NCBI GenBank assembly: GCA_002928875.1
Contig: PERO01000003.1
Span: 62,001-126,000 of the forward strand
Reading direction: 5' to 3'
DNA: 64,000 nucleotides
From: Methylobacterium sp.
GTDB taxonomy: Bacteria; Pseudomonadota; Alphaproteobacteria; Rhizobiales; Beijerinckiaceae
Shown here: piece by piece, positions 18,539 through 27,404 of the stretch
Position numbering within the stretch: the stretch's first letter is position 1
How the letters are laid out: each line of letters opens with the position of its first letter
Translations under genes and position numbers: made by a program
The notes under the pieces: model-generated
The model's database searches: none
Seen by the model: the letters and a program-made list of their open reading frames with translations, nothing else
Told to the model about the DNA's origin: nothing

Positions 18539-20053
18539 ATGTCGGAATGGAATCTCGCGCCGAAACTGGGCGGGTCGCCCGGGCCCGCGGGTCGCCGCCC
18601 CGGCCTTATCGAGCGCCTGTTCTCCGCGCGCCCCGGCAGCGACCCCACCCTTGCCCCCCTGCTCTTCGCGTGGTTCGCCTCGGCGCTGGAAGCGTTGCTG
18701 ATCGCCGCCCTCGGTTACGGAATCGCCGCGATCTATGTCGGAGACCGGCCGCAGGTCTTCGCGGAATACCTGCTGCCCGTGCCGCTGCTGGCGCTCGCTG
18801 CCGTGGCGACCTTCCAGTCGCTCGATCTCTATGCGGTGCCGGTGCTGCGGCGCTTTCCCGGCGCGCTGCCGCGCCTGCTGATGGGCTGGACCATCGTCTT
18901 CCTGCTCGCCTTCGCGCTGATCTTCTTCCTGAAGCTCGATGGCGTGTTCTCCCGCGTGGTGTTCGGCGCCTGGTATGCGAGCGGCCTTTTCGCGCTCTCG
19001 GTCTCGCGGCTCGCCATCGTGCATGTCGGGCAGGCGCTGGCGACGCGCGGCGCCTTCCGCCGGCGTGCGGTGCTGGTGGGCGGCGGCCCGGAGGCCGAGG
19101 CCTTCCTCGCGGCGATGAAACAGGGCGGCGAGCATGATCTCGAGATCGTCGGCATCGTGGATGACCGCACGGATGACCGTTCCCCGGTCGAGGTCGGCGG
19201 CATCCGCAAGCTCGGCGACGTGGCATCGCTCGCCGAACTGGCGCGGCAGGCCCCCATCGATCTCGCGATCTTCACCCTGCCGGTGACGGCGGAGAACCGC
19301 ATCCTGCGCATGCTCGGCGCGCTGAACGTGCTGCCGATCGACATCCGCCTCGCGGCCCATGCGCAGCGCCTGCGCTTCAAGGCCCGGCATTACAGCTATT
19401 TCGGCAACCTGCCGGTCTTCGCGATTTCTGACCGGCCGGTGGCCGGCTGGGCGAATTTCCAGAAGGCCATGTTCGACCGGCTGCTCGGCGCGATCATCCT
19501 TGTGCTCGTCTCCCCGCTGATGCTCATCGTTGCGCTGGCGGTGAAGCTCGACAGCCGCGGGCCGGTCTTCTTCCGCCAGCGGCGCTTCGGCTTCAACAAC
19601 GAGCCGATCGAGGTCTTCAAGTTCCGCTCGATGTATGCCGACAAGACCGACCACAACGCCGCGAAGCTCGCGACGCGCGGCGATCCGCGCATCACCCGCG
19701 TGGGGCGGTTCATCCGTCGCACCTCGCTCGACGAATTGCCGCAGCTTTTCAATGTCGTGTTCTTCGGCAATCTGTCGCTGGTCGGCCCGCGCCCGCACGC
19801 CTTTGCCGCCAAGGCCGGCGACCGGCTCTACGAGGACGTGATCGACGGCTATTTCGCCCGCCACCGCGTGAAGCCGGGCATGACCGGCTGGGCGCAGATC
19901 AATGGCTGGCGCGGCGAGACCGATACGCCCGACAAGCTGCAGAAGCGGGTCGAGCATGATCTGCATTATATCGAGAACTGGTCGCTCTTCTTCGATTTCT
20001 CCATCCTGGTGATGACGCCGGTGGCGCTGATCCGCGGCGAGAACGCCTATTGA
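18539..20053 (+). CDS. Polyprenyl-phosphate sugar-1-phosphate transferase (WbaP/ExoY-like, initiating)
   Basis: 504 residues. Starts synthesis by placing a sugar phosphate on undecaprenyl phosphate. About five membrane segments come first, then a CoA-binding-like region (RAVLVGGGPEAEAF), then the catalytic sugar-transferase domain: DRLLGAIILVLVSP, FFRQRRFGFNNEPIEVFKFRSM, TSLDELPQLFNVVFFGNLSLVGPRP. The ending MTGWAQINGWRGETDT is typical of glucose/galactose-1-phosphate transferases. One base separates its stop from the next start, so it is in one operon with the polymerase-like gene. The exact sugar is not readable. Confidence 0.93.
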   Translation: MSEWNLAPKLGGSPGPAGRRPGLIERLFSARPGSDPTLAPLLFAWFASALEALLIAALGYGIAAIYVGDRPQVFAEYLLPVPLLALAAVATFQSLDLYAVPVLRRFPGALPRLLMGWTIVFLLAFALIFFLKLDGVFSRVVFGAWYASGLFALSVSRLAIVHVGQALATRGAFRRRAVLVGGGPEAEAFLAAMKQGGEHDLEIVGIVDDRTDDRSPVEVGGIRKLGDVASLAELARQAPIDLAIFTLPVTAENRILRMLGALNVLPIDIRLAAHAQRLRFKARHYSYFGNLPVFAISDRPVAGWANFQKAMFDRLLGAIILVLVSPLMLIVALAVKLDSRGPVFFRQRRFGFNNEPIEVFKFRSMYADKTDHNAAKLATRGDPRITRVGRFIRRTSLDELPQLFNVVFFGNLSLVGPRPHAFAAKAGDRLYEDVIDGYFARHRVKPGMTGWAQINGWRGETDTPDKLQKRVEHDLHYIENWSLFFDFSILVMTPVALIRGENAY

Positions 20054-20054
20054 G

Positions 20055-21347
20055 ATGCGCGGCCCCCCGCCCTTCCCCTCGCGGCTGACGCTTCCGCCCC
20101 GCCACGGCCTCGAAATCCTGCTGCTGCTGTGGCTCGGCCTCACCGTGTTCTCGAGCGCGCTCGTGCTGGTGGACGTGATCTACAACGTGATGGCGGTGGG
20201 CGCGGTGGGCCTGTTCACGCTGCTCGGACTGCGCCTCGACCGGGCGAACGTGCCGCTGATCCTGTTCCTGGCCTTGTTCAACATCGCGGGGCTCATCGCG
20301 CTGCAGCCCTATCTCGATTTCGACGACAGCCGCGACTTCATGCTCGGCACCTGCTTCGTGGCCGTGACCGCCGTGTTCTTCGCGCTTGTGCTGAACGAGA
20401 ACGCGATCCGGCGGCTGGAGGCCATCAAATGGGGCTTCATCGCCGGCGCGCTGGTAGCGGCGAGCGTGGGCCTTGCGAGCTATGTCGGCGTGCCGGGCCT
20501 CGAAGGCCGCTTCATCATGTTCGAGAGCCGCGTCTCGGGCACCTTCCGCGATCCGAACGTGTTCGGCTCGTTCCTGGTGCTCCCCGCCTTGTTCGTGGCG
20601 AACGACATCCTGCGTGGCCGCGGCTCGCTGCCCGTGCGCGTCGGCATCTTCTCGGTCATCGCGCTTGGCATCTTCCTTTCCTTCTCGCGCGGCTCCTGGA
20701 TCGCGCTGGTCGTCGGCCTGTCGATGCTGGTGATGCTCAACGCCTTCACCACCCGCGACGGCGCGACGCGCGCCCGCCTCGCGCTTTTCGTGATGTTCGG
20801 CTTCGTCTTCCTCGTTCTGGGCCTGACGATGATCCTGTCGGTGGACCCGATCTACGAGGTCTTCCGGGACCGCTTCACGCTGACGAAAGACTATGATTCA
20901 GGCCCCGATGGCCGCTTCGGCAGCCAGCTCCGCTCCATCCCGAAGCTTCTGGAGATGCCGTTCGGCTATGGCCCCAACCGGTTCTGGATCTTCTACACCG
21001 AGAACCCGCACAACACCTTCCTGATGGCCTTCTCCTCCTATGGCTGGATGGGCGGCATCATCTTCTTCGCCTTCATCGTGACCACCCTGACCATCGCGAT
21101 CCGCACGGCCCTGATGCGCACGCCCTTCCAGCCCTATGCCATCGTGTTGGTCGCCGGGTTCGTGCCGCACCTGATCCAGATGTTCCAGATCGACATGGAC
21201 CGCTGGCGCCATCTCTTCATGATGTACGGCATGATGTGGGGGCTGGCGGCGATTTCCACGCGCTGGCTCGCGGAATACCGCGCCTATGCGCATGCCTGCT
21301 ACCGTGCGCAAATCAACCTTTCGGCGAGCGCCCAGCCGGCGGAGTGA
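20055..21347 (+). CDS. O-antigen ligase family membrane protein (probable polymerase)
   Basis: 430 residues with about ten membrane segments and the Wzy_C-type signature: SGTFRDPNVFGSFLVLPALF, then LSFSRGSWIALVVGL, a periplasmic loop, and NPHNTFLMAFSSYGWMGG with the conserved histidine. In this setting it most likely polymerises the lipid-linked repeat unit (Wzy role). It follows the initiating transferase after 1 bp, and its stop directly abuts the stop of a convergent glycosyltransferase gene. No Wzx flippase is visible nearby. Confidence 0.87.
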   Translation: MRGPPPFPSRLTLPPRHGLEILLLLWLGLTVFSSALVLVDVIYNVMAVGAVGLFTLLGLRLDRANVPLILFLALFNIAGLIALQPYLDFDDSRDFMLGTCFVAVTAVFFALVLNENAIRRLEAIKWGFIAGALVAASVGLASYVGVPGLEGRFIMFESRVSGTFRDPNVFGSFLVLPALFVANDILRGRGSLPVRVGIFSVIALGIFLSFSRGSWIALVVGLSMLVMLNAFTTRDGATRARLALFVMFGFVFLVLGLTMILSVDPIYEVFRDRFTLTKDYDSGPDGRFGSQLRSIPKLLEMPFGYGPNRFWIFYTENPHNTFLMAFSSYGWMGGIIFFAFIVTTLTIAIRTALMRTPFQPYAIVLVAGFVPHLIQMFQIDMDRWRHLFMMYGMMWGLAAISTRWLAEYRAYAHACYRAQINLSASAQPAE

Positions 21348-22568
21348 CTATTCCTGCCGCGCGAGCATCGCGCCATAGACCTCCTCCAGCCGCGCGCAAT
21401 GGCGCTCGAGGCTGAAGGGCGCGGCCCAGTAATGCCGGTAGGCCGCTTCCGACATCGCGCGCGCCACCTCGTCCCGCGTGAGGACACCGATGGCGCGGGC
21501 GAGATCATCCTCATCCATGTGGCGGAACCACAGGCCCGTCTCGCCGTCGCGCACGCTCTCGCGGCCGGCACAGCCATCCGAGGCGATCACCGGCGTGCCG
21601 AGCGACAGGCTCTCCAGCACCGTGAGCGGCTGTCCCTCGTACCAGAGCGACGGGAAGACCAGCGCGCGCGCTTCCCTCAGGCGCTTTCGCACGCCCTTCG
21701 CGTCATGCCAGCCGAGGAACCTGGCGTCGGGAAAGCGCGCTTTCAGCTGCGGCACCGCCGGGCCATCGCCCACGAAGACCGGCGCGAGCCCGGCCTTGCG
21801 CATGGCGGCGGCATAGAGGAACACGCCCTTCTCCTCCGCGAGGCGGCCGAGGAAGATGATCTCGCCGGCCGCACCATCGGCCTTGAGGCCAAGCGGTTCG
21901 GCCTCGATCGGGTTGGCGATCTCGTGCAGGCGGGCCGTTTTCGGCACATGCCGCTCGATGATCGCGCGCTGGAAGGGGTGGAAATAGGCGATATCCGCCA
22001 TGGCCTGCGGCAGGCGATGCCCGTATTTCGCCGTCGCGAGCCGCGCCGTGCGCCACATCTTCCAGATATAGGAGCGGCTGTCGCATTGCGTGGCGAGGCA
22101 CTGCACCGAGAGCGGCGTGAGCGGGCAATGATGGTGGCCGCGATAATTGTAGAACCCGCCATTCGGGCAGAGCAGGAAATATTCGTGCATCGTGTAGAGC
22201 ACGGGCAGCCGCGACGCGCGGATCGGCCCGGCGATGGAGGCCGAGAGCGCCTTCGCCCAGCCATGCACATGCACCACCGTTTCTCCCCGCGGCTGCGCCT
22301 GCAGCACGGCATGCAGCGCGCGGGCCGCCGCGCGATTGTCGATGCCGCGCCACGCCGCCGCGAGCTTGTTCGGATCGGCCAGCAATTCGGATTGTTCGAG
22401 GCAATGGACGGGAATGCCGGCCTGTTCCAGCGCCGGATCGATCGGGCCGACCGCGGCGAAGACCATCGGCTCATGCCCGCGCGCCTTCAGCGCCAACGCG
22501 GAATCGAGCGCGACCTTGGCCTGCCCGCCATTCACATGAGCCCAATCGAGAACGAGGATGACACGCAT
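21348..22568 (-). CDS. Glycosyltransferase family 4 protein
   Basis: 406 residues. N-terminal donor/acceptor domain begins LVLDWAHVNGGQAKVALDSAL; a Cys/His-rich segment (CPNGGFYNYRGHHHCPLTPLS, then CLATQC) is typical of a GT4 subgroup. The C-terminal domain has IIFLGRLAEEKGVFLYAAAM and FPSLWYEGQPLTVLESLSLG with the EX7E motif. Likely adds a sugar to the same polysaccharide. Its stop codon abuts that of the convergent polymerase-like gene, and it lies downstream of the methyltransferase at 22611 with a 42-bp gap. Confidence 0.88.
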   Translation of the reverse strand: MRVILVLDWAHVNGGQAKVALDSALALKARGHEPMVFAAVGPIDPALEQAGIPVHCLEQSELLADPNKLAAAWRGIDNRAAARALHAVLQAQPRGETVVHVHGWAKALSASIAGPIRASRLPVLYTMHEYFLLCPNGGFYNYRGHHHCPLTPLSVQCLATQCDSRSYIWKMWRTARLATAKYGHRLPQAMADIAYFHPFQRAIIERHVPKTARLHEIANPIEAEPLGLKADGAAGEIIFLGRLAEEKGVFLYAAAMRKAGLAPVFVGDGPAVPQLKARFPDARFLGWHDAKGVRKRLREARALVFPSLWYEGQPLTVLESLSLGTPVIASDGCAGRESVRDGETGLWFRHMDEDDLARAIGVLTRDEVARAMSEAAYRHYWAAPFSLERHCARLEEVYGAMLARQE

Positions 22569-22610
22569 GCTGGCCCGTGGCGATCGCGGCCTCCCATGGC
22601 CGCCGATCCC

Positions 22611-23438
22611 TTATTTCTGCACGATCACCAGCGCATAAGTGGTGAACAATCGCACATCGAGCGCCGCGAACGCCCGGTTCAGCGCCGCTTCCGCCTGGTA
22701 GAGGCCCGGCACGCGGCGCAGGTAATGGTGCCCCCAAAAGGGCAGCACCTGCACCTCGCGGAAGCCGATCGGATCCATGAAGCGGCGGATCGCCTTCTCC
22801 GAGCCGACGCAATGGTTGTAATGCGCGGGGAAGACCGGGTCGCCGCCATCGCTCCGGCGGTTGGGGTAGAGCGTCTCGACAATCCGGCGCGCCACATCAT
22901 CCGGCAGCAGCTTGTTGACGACAAAGGGCCAGGCATAGAGCGTGGGAAAGAACGCCATGCCGATGCCGCCCGGCTTCAGGATGCGATGCACGTTGCGCCA
23001 GGCTGCCGGCACATCCGGCAGGTGCTCGAACACCATCCGCGACACCGCAAGATCGAAAGCTTCGTGCAGGTCCGCCCGCCCGGAGAGATCCCCGATCAGG
23101 TCGAACTGGGCGCTCGGCGTGCCGGCCGGCAGATGCGCCAGCTCCTCGGGGTCGATATCGTTGACGATCACCGACAGGCCCGCCGCGTTTCCGCTCTCGA
23201 GGAAGCCGGGGTCACGCCCGCCCCCCAGTTCGAGCAGGCGATGGTGGCCGAAGCTTTTCGCGAGATGCAGCGTCAGCGGCTCGTAGTTGTTCCAGGCCCA
23301 GTCCGAATGCCAGTGCGGGCCCGACGTCGTCGCGCGATAGGCCGCGATCGCCTGCGCGAGCGCCGTGCCGCCGGCTGCGGACCGCGCCGCGGGGAGAGAA
23401 GCGAAACCGGGAGTCGGGGCGTGGTCGGACAGGCTCAT
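22611..23438 (-). CDS. Class I SAM-dependent methyltransferase
   Basis: 275 residues. Motif I HRLLELGGGRDPGFL, acidic end of strand 2 VIVNDIDPEEL, motif post-I DLAVSRMVFEHLPDVPAAWRNVHRILKPGGIG: a full Methyltransf_11-type fold. Same strand as and upstream of the GT4 gene, so probably in the polysaccharide operon, where it may methylate a sugar residue or cap chain ends. The ATG at 23436-23438 was chosen; the 172 bp from there to tRNA-Pro show no gene. Confidence 0.8.
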   Translation of the reverse strand: MSLSDHAPTPGFASLPAARSAAGGTALAQAIAAYRATTSGPHWHSDWAWNNYEPLTLHLAKSFGHHRLLELGGGRDPGFLESGNAAGLSVIVNDIDPEELAHLPAGTPSAQFDLIGDLSGRADLHEAFDLAVSRMVFEHLPDVPAAWRNVHRILKPGGIGMAFFPTLYAWPFVVNKLLPDDVARRIVETLYPNRRSDGGDPVFPAHYNHCVGSEKAIRRFMDPIGFREVQVLPFWGHHYLRRVPGLYQAEAALNRAFAALDVRLFTTYALVIVQK

Positions 23439-23610
23439 CGGGCGGGCCTTTTCGGAAGGTTCGGCGGATTGCAGCGCGACAATCCGGCATCTTTGCCATG
23501 AAACCCTTGCCGACCGGCTCCTTTTCCCATTCAGCCTTAATCGATTGCGAAAGCCACCACGAGAACCCGATTGCCAGCCCGCCGGCGAATGCCTATAGAG
23601 GCCACCGGTT

Positions 23611-23688
23611 CGGAGTGTAGCGCAGCCTGGTTAGCGCACTAGTCTGGGGGACTAGGGGTCGTGGGTTCGAATCCCGCCACTCCGACCA
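23611..23688 (+). tRNA. tRNA-Pro (anticodon GGG)
   Basis: Complete cloverleaf: acceptor arm CGGAGTG pairs with CACTCCG, D arm GCGC...GCGC, anticodon stem CTAGT/ACTAG with loop CTGGGGG (anticodon GGG), T arm GTGGG/CCCGC with TTCGAAT. Discriminator A and CCA are encoded in the genome. Its 3' 28 bases recur at 23773-23800. Confidence 0.97.
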
Positions 23689-23772
23689 TTCGCTTCCGCC
23701 CGAAAATCGAACCCACGATTCGATGCCGATCGCCGGACGAACCTTGTCCGGCGGCGATCGGCAGGCAGGGCT

Positions 23773-23800
23773 TGGGTTCGAATCCCGCCACTCCGACCAT
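23773..23800 (+). repeat. Duplicated 3' end of tRNA-Pro (att-like direct repeat)
   Basis: 28 bp identical to 23662-23689: the T arm, acceptor 3' strand, CCA and one base beyond. The copies are 111 bp apart. The 83 bp between them hold a strong hairpin, CCGATCGCC...GGCGATCGG (about 23731-23763). A tRNA 3' end repeated downstream is the usual scar of site-specific integration, here with almost nothing between the ends. Confidence 0.85.
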
Positions 23801-23875
23801 CGTTCCTTCCGTTCTGCCCCCTTCCCCTCAATCCCGTTGCGCGCCATGTTGAGGGGGCAGCACGGAGGGTGAACC

Positions 23876-24691
23876 ATGCGGATCGCGTTTCTGCTCGGGC
23901 TGGTTGCAGCCCTGCTCGGCGGTTTTCCGGCCCAGGCCGACGAGGCCTGCCTCGGGCCGATCGCCCGGAACGCGCCGCGCGCGCCGGATGGCACGCTGAT
24001 CCTTCCCGCCACGCTGCAATCCGGCGAGGTGCGCCTCACCTATGTGGGCCATGCGACCTTCACCATCGAGACGCCCGGCGGCGTGACGGCTGCGACGGAT
24101 TACAACGATTACGTCCGCCCCCAGGCCCTGCCGGATGTCGCGACGATGAACCACGCGCATTCGACCCATTTCACCTACGCGCCGGACCCGGCGATCCGCC
24201 ATGTCTTGCGGGGCTGGGGCCGCGCCGGCGAGATGCCGCGGCACGACCTGCAGGAACGCGACCTGCGCGTGCGCAACGTGCCCACCAACATCCGCGGCGG
24301 CTGGGGCGAGGGACGCACCGAATTCTACGGCAATTCGATCTTCATCTTCGAGGCGGCGGGGCTGTGCATCGCCCATCTCGGGCATCTCCACCACACGCTG
24401 ACGCCGGAGCATCTCGCGGCCATCGGCCAGGTGGACGTGGTGCTCGCTGCGGTGGATGGGTCCTGGACGATCGATCTGTCCGGCATCGTCGAGGTGATCG
24501 GGCAGTTGAAGCCGAAGATGGTCGTGCCGATGCACTATTTCTCCGAGCGGGTTCTGCAGAATTTCCTCCTCAAGATGACCGACACCCACGCGATCGAGCG
24601 CGCGGGTGCAACGAGTATCGTGCTGAGCCGGGCGAGCCTGCCGCAACGGCCGACCATCCGCGTGCTCGAGCGGGTGATGGAAGGCCGCTGA
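23876..24691 (+). CDS. Secreted MBL-fold metallohydrolase-like protein
   Basis: 271 residues. Signal peptide ending about residue 21 (FPAQADE), so periplasmic. The core strand LTYVGHATFTIETPGG and a metal loop NHAHSTH mark a metallo-beta-lactamase fold of the UlaG-like type, with further candidate ligands in AHLGHLHH and MVVPMHYF. The usual HxHxDH aspartate is a threonine here, which may alter the second metal site. ATG at 23876 after GGAGGG. It stands alone between the tRNA region and a convergent chemoreceptor. Confidence 0.75.
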   Translation: MRIAFLLGLVAALLGGFPAQADEACLGPIARNAPRAPDGTLILPATLQSGEVRLTYVGHATFTIETPGGVTAATDYNDYVRPQALPDVATMNHAHSTHFTYAPDPAIRHVLRGWGRAGEMPRHDLQERDLRVRNVPTNIRGGWGEGRTEFYGNSIFIFEAAGLCIAHLGHLHHTLTPEHLAAIGQVDVVLAAVDGSWTIDLSGIVEVIGQLKPKMVVPMHYFSERVLQNFLLKMTDTHAIERAGATSIVLSRASLPQRPTIRVLERVMEGR

Positions 24692-24694
24692 GGC

Positions 24695-26647
24695 TCAGGC
24701 CGCGTCGCGGATCAGTTGTTCGGGCGCCTCGGTATCGAGCGCGATACCGCCATGGCCGTCCCGGAGCCAGACGAGGCGGCCGCGCAGGCGATCGCCCGTC
24801 GACCATTCGATCTCGAGCGCATCGCCCACGGTCAGGCCGTCCACCGCCTCGATCCGCAACCCGGTCGCGGAGATGTCGACCACCATCGTCTGCATGCGCA
24901 TGCCGCGACTGGTCACGATCGCGATCTGCCGGATCGCCTTGCGCGTCGCGCGCCGGCGCTCCCGCACATCCTCAGCCACGGATTGCAGGAACCCGTCGAC
25001 GATCTGGGTGAGATTGCCGCTGACATCGGCGATGAGATCGGAGATCGAGCGCAGTTGACCCGCCTCGGCGTTGGTCTGCGCGACCGATTGCACCATGGTC
25101 GAAACCGAACCGGCGACCTGCTCGGAACCTTCCGAAGCCAGCGCGATGGCCCGGCTGATCTCGTGGGTCGAGGCCTCCTGCTCCTCGACAGCGGCGGCGA
25201 TGGCGGTCGTGCGGCCCTGGATCTCCGAGACCTGGTTGGTGATCGTGCGGATGGAGGTCACGGCCTGCTGGGTCGCCTGCTGGATGGCCTGGACCTGCGC
25301 GGAAATCTCGTCCGTCGCCTTGGCGGTCTGGCCGGCCAGCGTCTTCACCTCGGAGGCCACGACCGCGAAGGAGCGCCCTGCCTCACCCGCGCGGGCCGCC
25401 TCGATGGTGGCATTCAGCGCCAGCATGTTGGTCTGCTCGGCGATGGAACTGATGAGGACGACGATGGCGCCGATGCGCTCGGCCAGCGTCGCAAGGCTCG
25501 AGACATCCTGATCCGCCTTCTGCGCGACGACCATCGCCTCGGTGACGGATTCGCTCGCCTTGTGCACCTGCGTGGAGATTTCGCGGCTGGCGGCGGTGAG
25601 TTCGCCGGCCGCATTGGCGACATGCGCCACGTTCTCGGAGGATTCGGAGGTGGCGTTGCCCGCGACATTCGCGCCCTGCGAGGCTTCCTCGGCAATTCGG
25701 CCGAGGGTCGATGCGGAACTTTGCAGCGTGCCGAGCTGGCCATCGAGCATCTGGCGGATCTCGCCGATATTGCCGCGGAACTCGGTGATCAGCTCTTCGA
25801 TCCGGCGCTGGCGCGCCTTTTCCATGTCGCGCTCGCGGCGCATCTCGGTCTCGAGGCGCGTGCGTTCGACGGCGTTCTCCCGGAAGACGGCGACGGTCTT
25901 CGCCATCATGCCGATCTCGTCCTTGCGCTCTGCGCCCTCCACCTCCTTGTCGGTGCGGCCGGCAGCCAAGGCCTGCATCGCATGGATCAGCCGCATCAGC
26001 GGACGCGTGATGCCGATGACGATGGTCGTGAAGGCGGCGAGCAGGCCCAGCACGCAGCCGACCGAAGCGATGATGATGATCGTGGTCAGCAGTTCCTTCT
26101 GGGCTTCGTTCAGTTCCTTCACGTCGGCGGTGTAGAAGCGCTGGTTCCGATCCTCGATGGCACGAAAGGCCTGCCGGATCTCGGCGATCATCTTGGAACC
26201 GTCGAAGGCGACCTTGGTGGCCTCATCGAGCTTGTGCTCACGCCCGAGCTTCACGACCGGAGCGAACACCTCGTGCTCGTACTTTGCGGTCAGCGCCCGG
26301 ACCTTGGCCAGATCCTGCCGGGTTTCCTCGACCGTCGCGACAATCGCGTCCAGGCGCACCCGGAACCGGCGCAATTCGTCGACAGCTTGCTTCTCGAAGG
26401 ATTCGCGATCGGCGGCGGGAAGTTCCAGCGGCAGGAATTCCACCGCGCGGGCGAAGGCGAGGAGGTTGGAGGTTCCGCGCCCGGCCTGGAACATGCGATC
26501 CGTGGCGCTCTCGATGCCACGCGACAGGCCGATGACCTCCTTCGTCGCGTAATAGACGATGGCCGATATGCCGGCCGAGACGAAAATCAGGAACCCGACG
26601 ACGGCGAAGAGCTTCGTCTTCAGGCGGATATTGTTGAGAATGCCCAT
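24695..26647 (-). CDS. Methyl-accepting chemotaxis protein with C-terminal PilZ domain
   Basis: 650 residues. Membrane segments at about 12-32 and 187-212 frame a four-helix sensor; HAMP follows, then a signalling domain whose tip contains [30 protein letters not shown]. After about residue 555 comes a PilZ domain: [12 protein letters not shown] gives the RxxxR motif, and [11 protein letters not shown] gives the D-x-S-x-x-G motif, the c-di-GMP contacts. The receptor therefore probably senses c-di-GMP directly as well as a periplasmic cue. Its stop lies 3 bp from that of the convergent MBL gene. Confidence 0.93.
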   Translation of the reverse strand: MGILNNIRLKTKLFAVVGFLIFVSAGISAIVYYATKEVIGLSRGIESATDRMFQAGRGTSNLLAFARAVEFLPLELPAADRESFEKQAVDELRRFRVRLDAIVATVEETRQDLAKVRALTAKYEHEVFAPVVKLGREHKLDEATKVAFDGSKMIAEIRQAFRAIEDRNQRFYTADVKELNEAQKELLTTIIIIASVGCVLGLLAAFTTIVIGITRPLMRLIHAMQALAAGRTDKEVEGAERKDEIGMMAKTVAVFRENAVERTRLETEMRRERDMEKARQRRIEELITEFRGNIGEIRQMLDGQLGTLQSSASTLGRIAEEASQGANVAGNATSESSENVAHVANAAGELTAASREISTQVHKASESVTEAMVVAQKADQDVSSLATLAERIGAIVVLISSIAEQTNMLALNATIEAARAGEAGRSFAVVASEVKTLAGQTAKATDEISAQVQAIQQATQQAVTSIRTITNQVSEIQGRTTAIAAAVEEQEASTHEISRAIALASEGSEQVAGSVSTMVQSVAQTNAEAGQLRSISDLIADVSGNLTQIVDGFLQSVAEDVRERRRATRKAIRQIAIVTSRGMRMQTMVVDISATGLRIEAVDGLTVGDALEIEWSTGDRLRGRLVWLRDGHGGIALDTEAPEQLIRDAA

Positions 26648-26832
26648 GGTCCCCTCTCGCTCTCCCGCCTACCGCCCCGCAATCCGTGACTGGTCCGGAG
26701 AGAATAAATAAAACCTAGGGTTGTGTTTTTGCCGGCAATATCGTTAAGTTGACGTAAAGTCCTCCGGATCAGGACCGCGAAAATTCGCCGCACGCCGCGA
26801 TTTCGGCGGATCGGGCCGTTCTGCTCGCGCTT

Positions 26833-27348
26833 TCAGGGCGTCGCAGCAAGGGCGCGCGTGGCAATGGCGAGGAAAATCGCGTCCAGCTCGCTGGCGGTCG
26901 CCGCAAGGCCGGCGCCACCCTCCGCCGCATAGGGCTTAAAGACGAAGGACGGCCGCTTCCAGGAGAGCCAGCCTTTCCCGTCGGGGCCTTCGGTGACGTA
27001 GAAGCGGATCGGTGCCTCGATCATCGCCGCCGTGCTCAGCCCCAGCACGCGCACCGCGAAATCGTTGCGGAAGACACCGACGACGCGATTGCCCGGAATG
27101 GTGACGCCCCGCGCCTTCGCGGTTTCGGTCGGCCCGGCCTCGGTGACGAGCCCCATGCCCTCCGCCGCGATCGCCGCGCGCAAGCTTTCGAGCAGGGCCG
27201 CGTAGCTCTTGCCGCTCTGGCGGATCTCCCAGCCCTCGCGCGGGGCGATCGGCCCGGCGACAACCGGAACCGGGCGCACGATCAATTCGGAGGCCGCGAA
27301 GACCGCAGCCAGGAAGCAAGCCAAGGCAAGATGCTGTCGGCGCTTCAT
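26833..27348 (-). CDS. DUF302-like secreted protein
   Basis: 171 residues. N-terminal signal or anchor (residues 5-30), then a domain with SYAALLESLRAAIAAEGMGLVTEAGPTETAKARG and VVGVFRNDFAVRVLGLSTAAMIEAPIRFYVTE, matching the DUF302 family, whose role is unknown. The ATG at 27346-27348 has an excellent AGGAGGAT site, so the longer open frame upstream is not used. It is 56 bp downstream of, and probably co-transcribed with, the secreted protein at 27405. Confidence 0.78.
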   Translation of the reverse strand: MKRRQHLALACFLAAVFAASELIVRPVPVVAGPIAPREGWEIRQSGKSYAALLESLRAAIAAEGMGLVTEAGPTETAKARGVTIPGNRVVGVFRNDFAVRVLGLSTAAMIEAPIRFYVTEGPDGKGWLSWKRPSFVFKPYAAEGGAGLAATASELDAIFLAIATRALAATP

Positions 27349-27404
27349 CGTATCCTCCTGCGGGAAGCCGTGCCGACCGGCGCGCCGGTCGCTTCCCCCG
27401 CAGG

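Noticed and set aside
12000-23438. Cellulose synthesis cluster
   Set aside because: The CelD-like acyltransferase hints at it, but no BcsA/B genes occur; the gene set is that of a Wzx/Wzy-type exopolysaccharide, with no flippase seen.
23593-24039. Minus-strand frame encoding SEWRDSNPRP-like repeats over tRNA-Pro
   Set aside because: This peptide is a well-known artefact of translating the reverse strand of tRNA T arms; here it appears twice because the tRNA end is duplicated.
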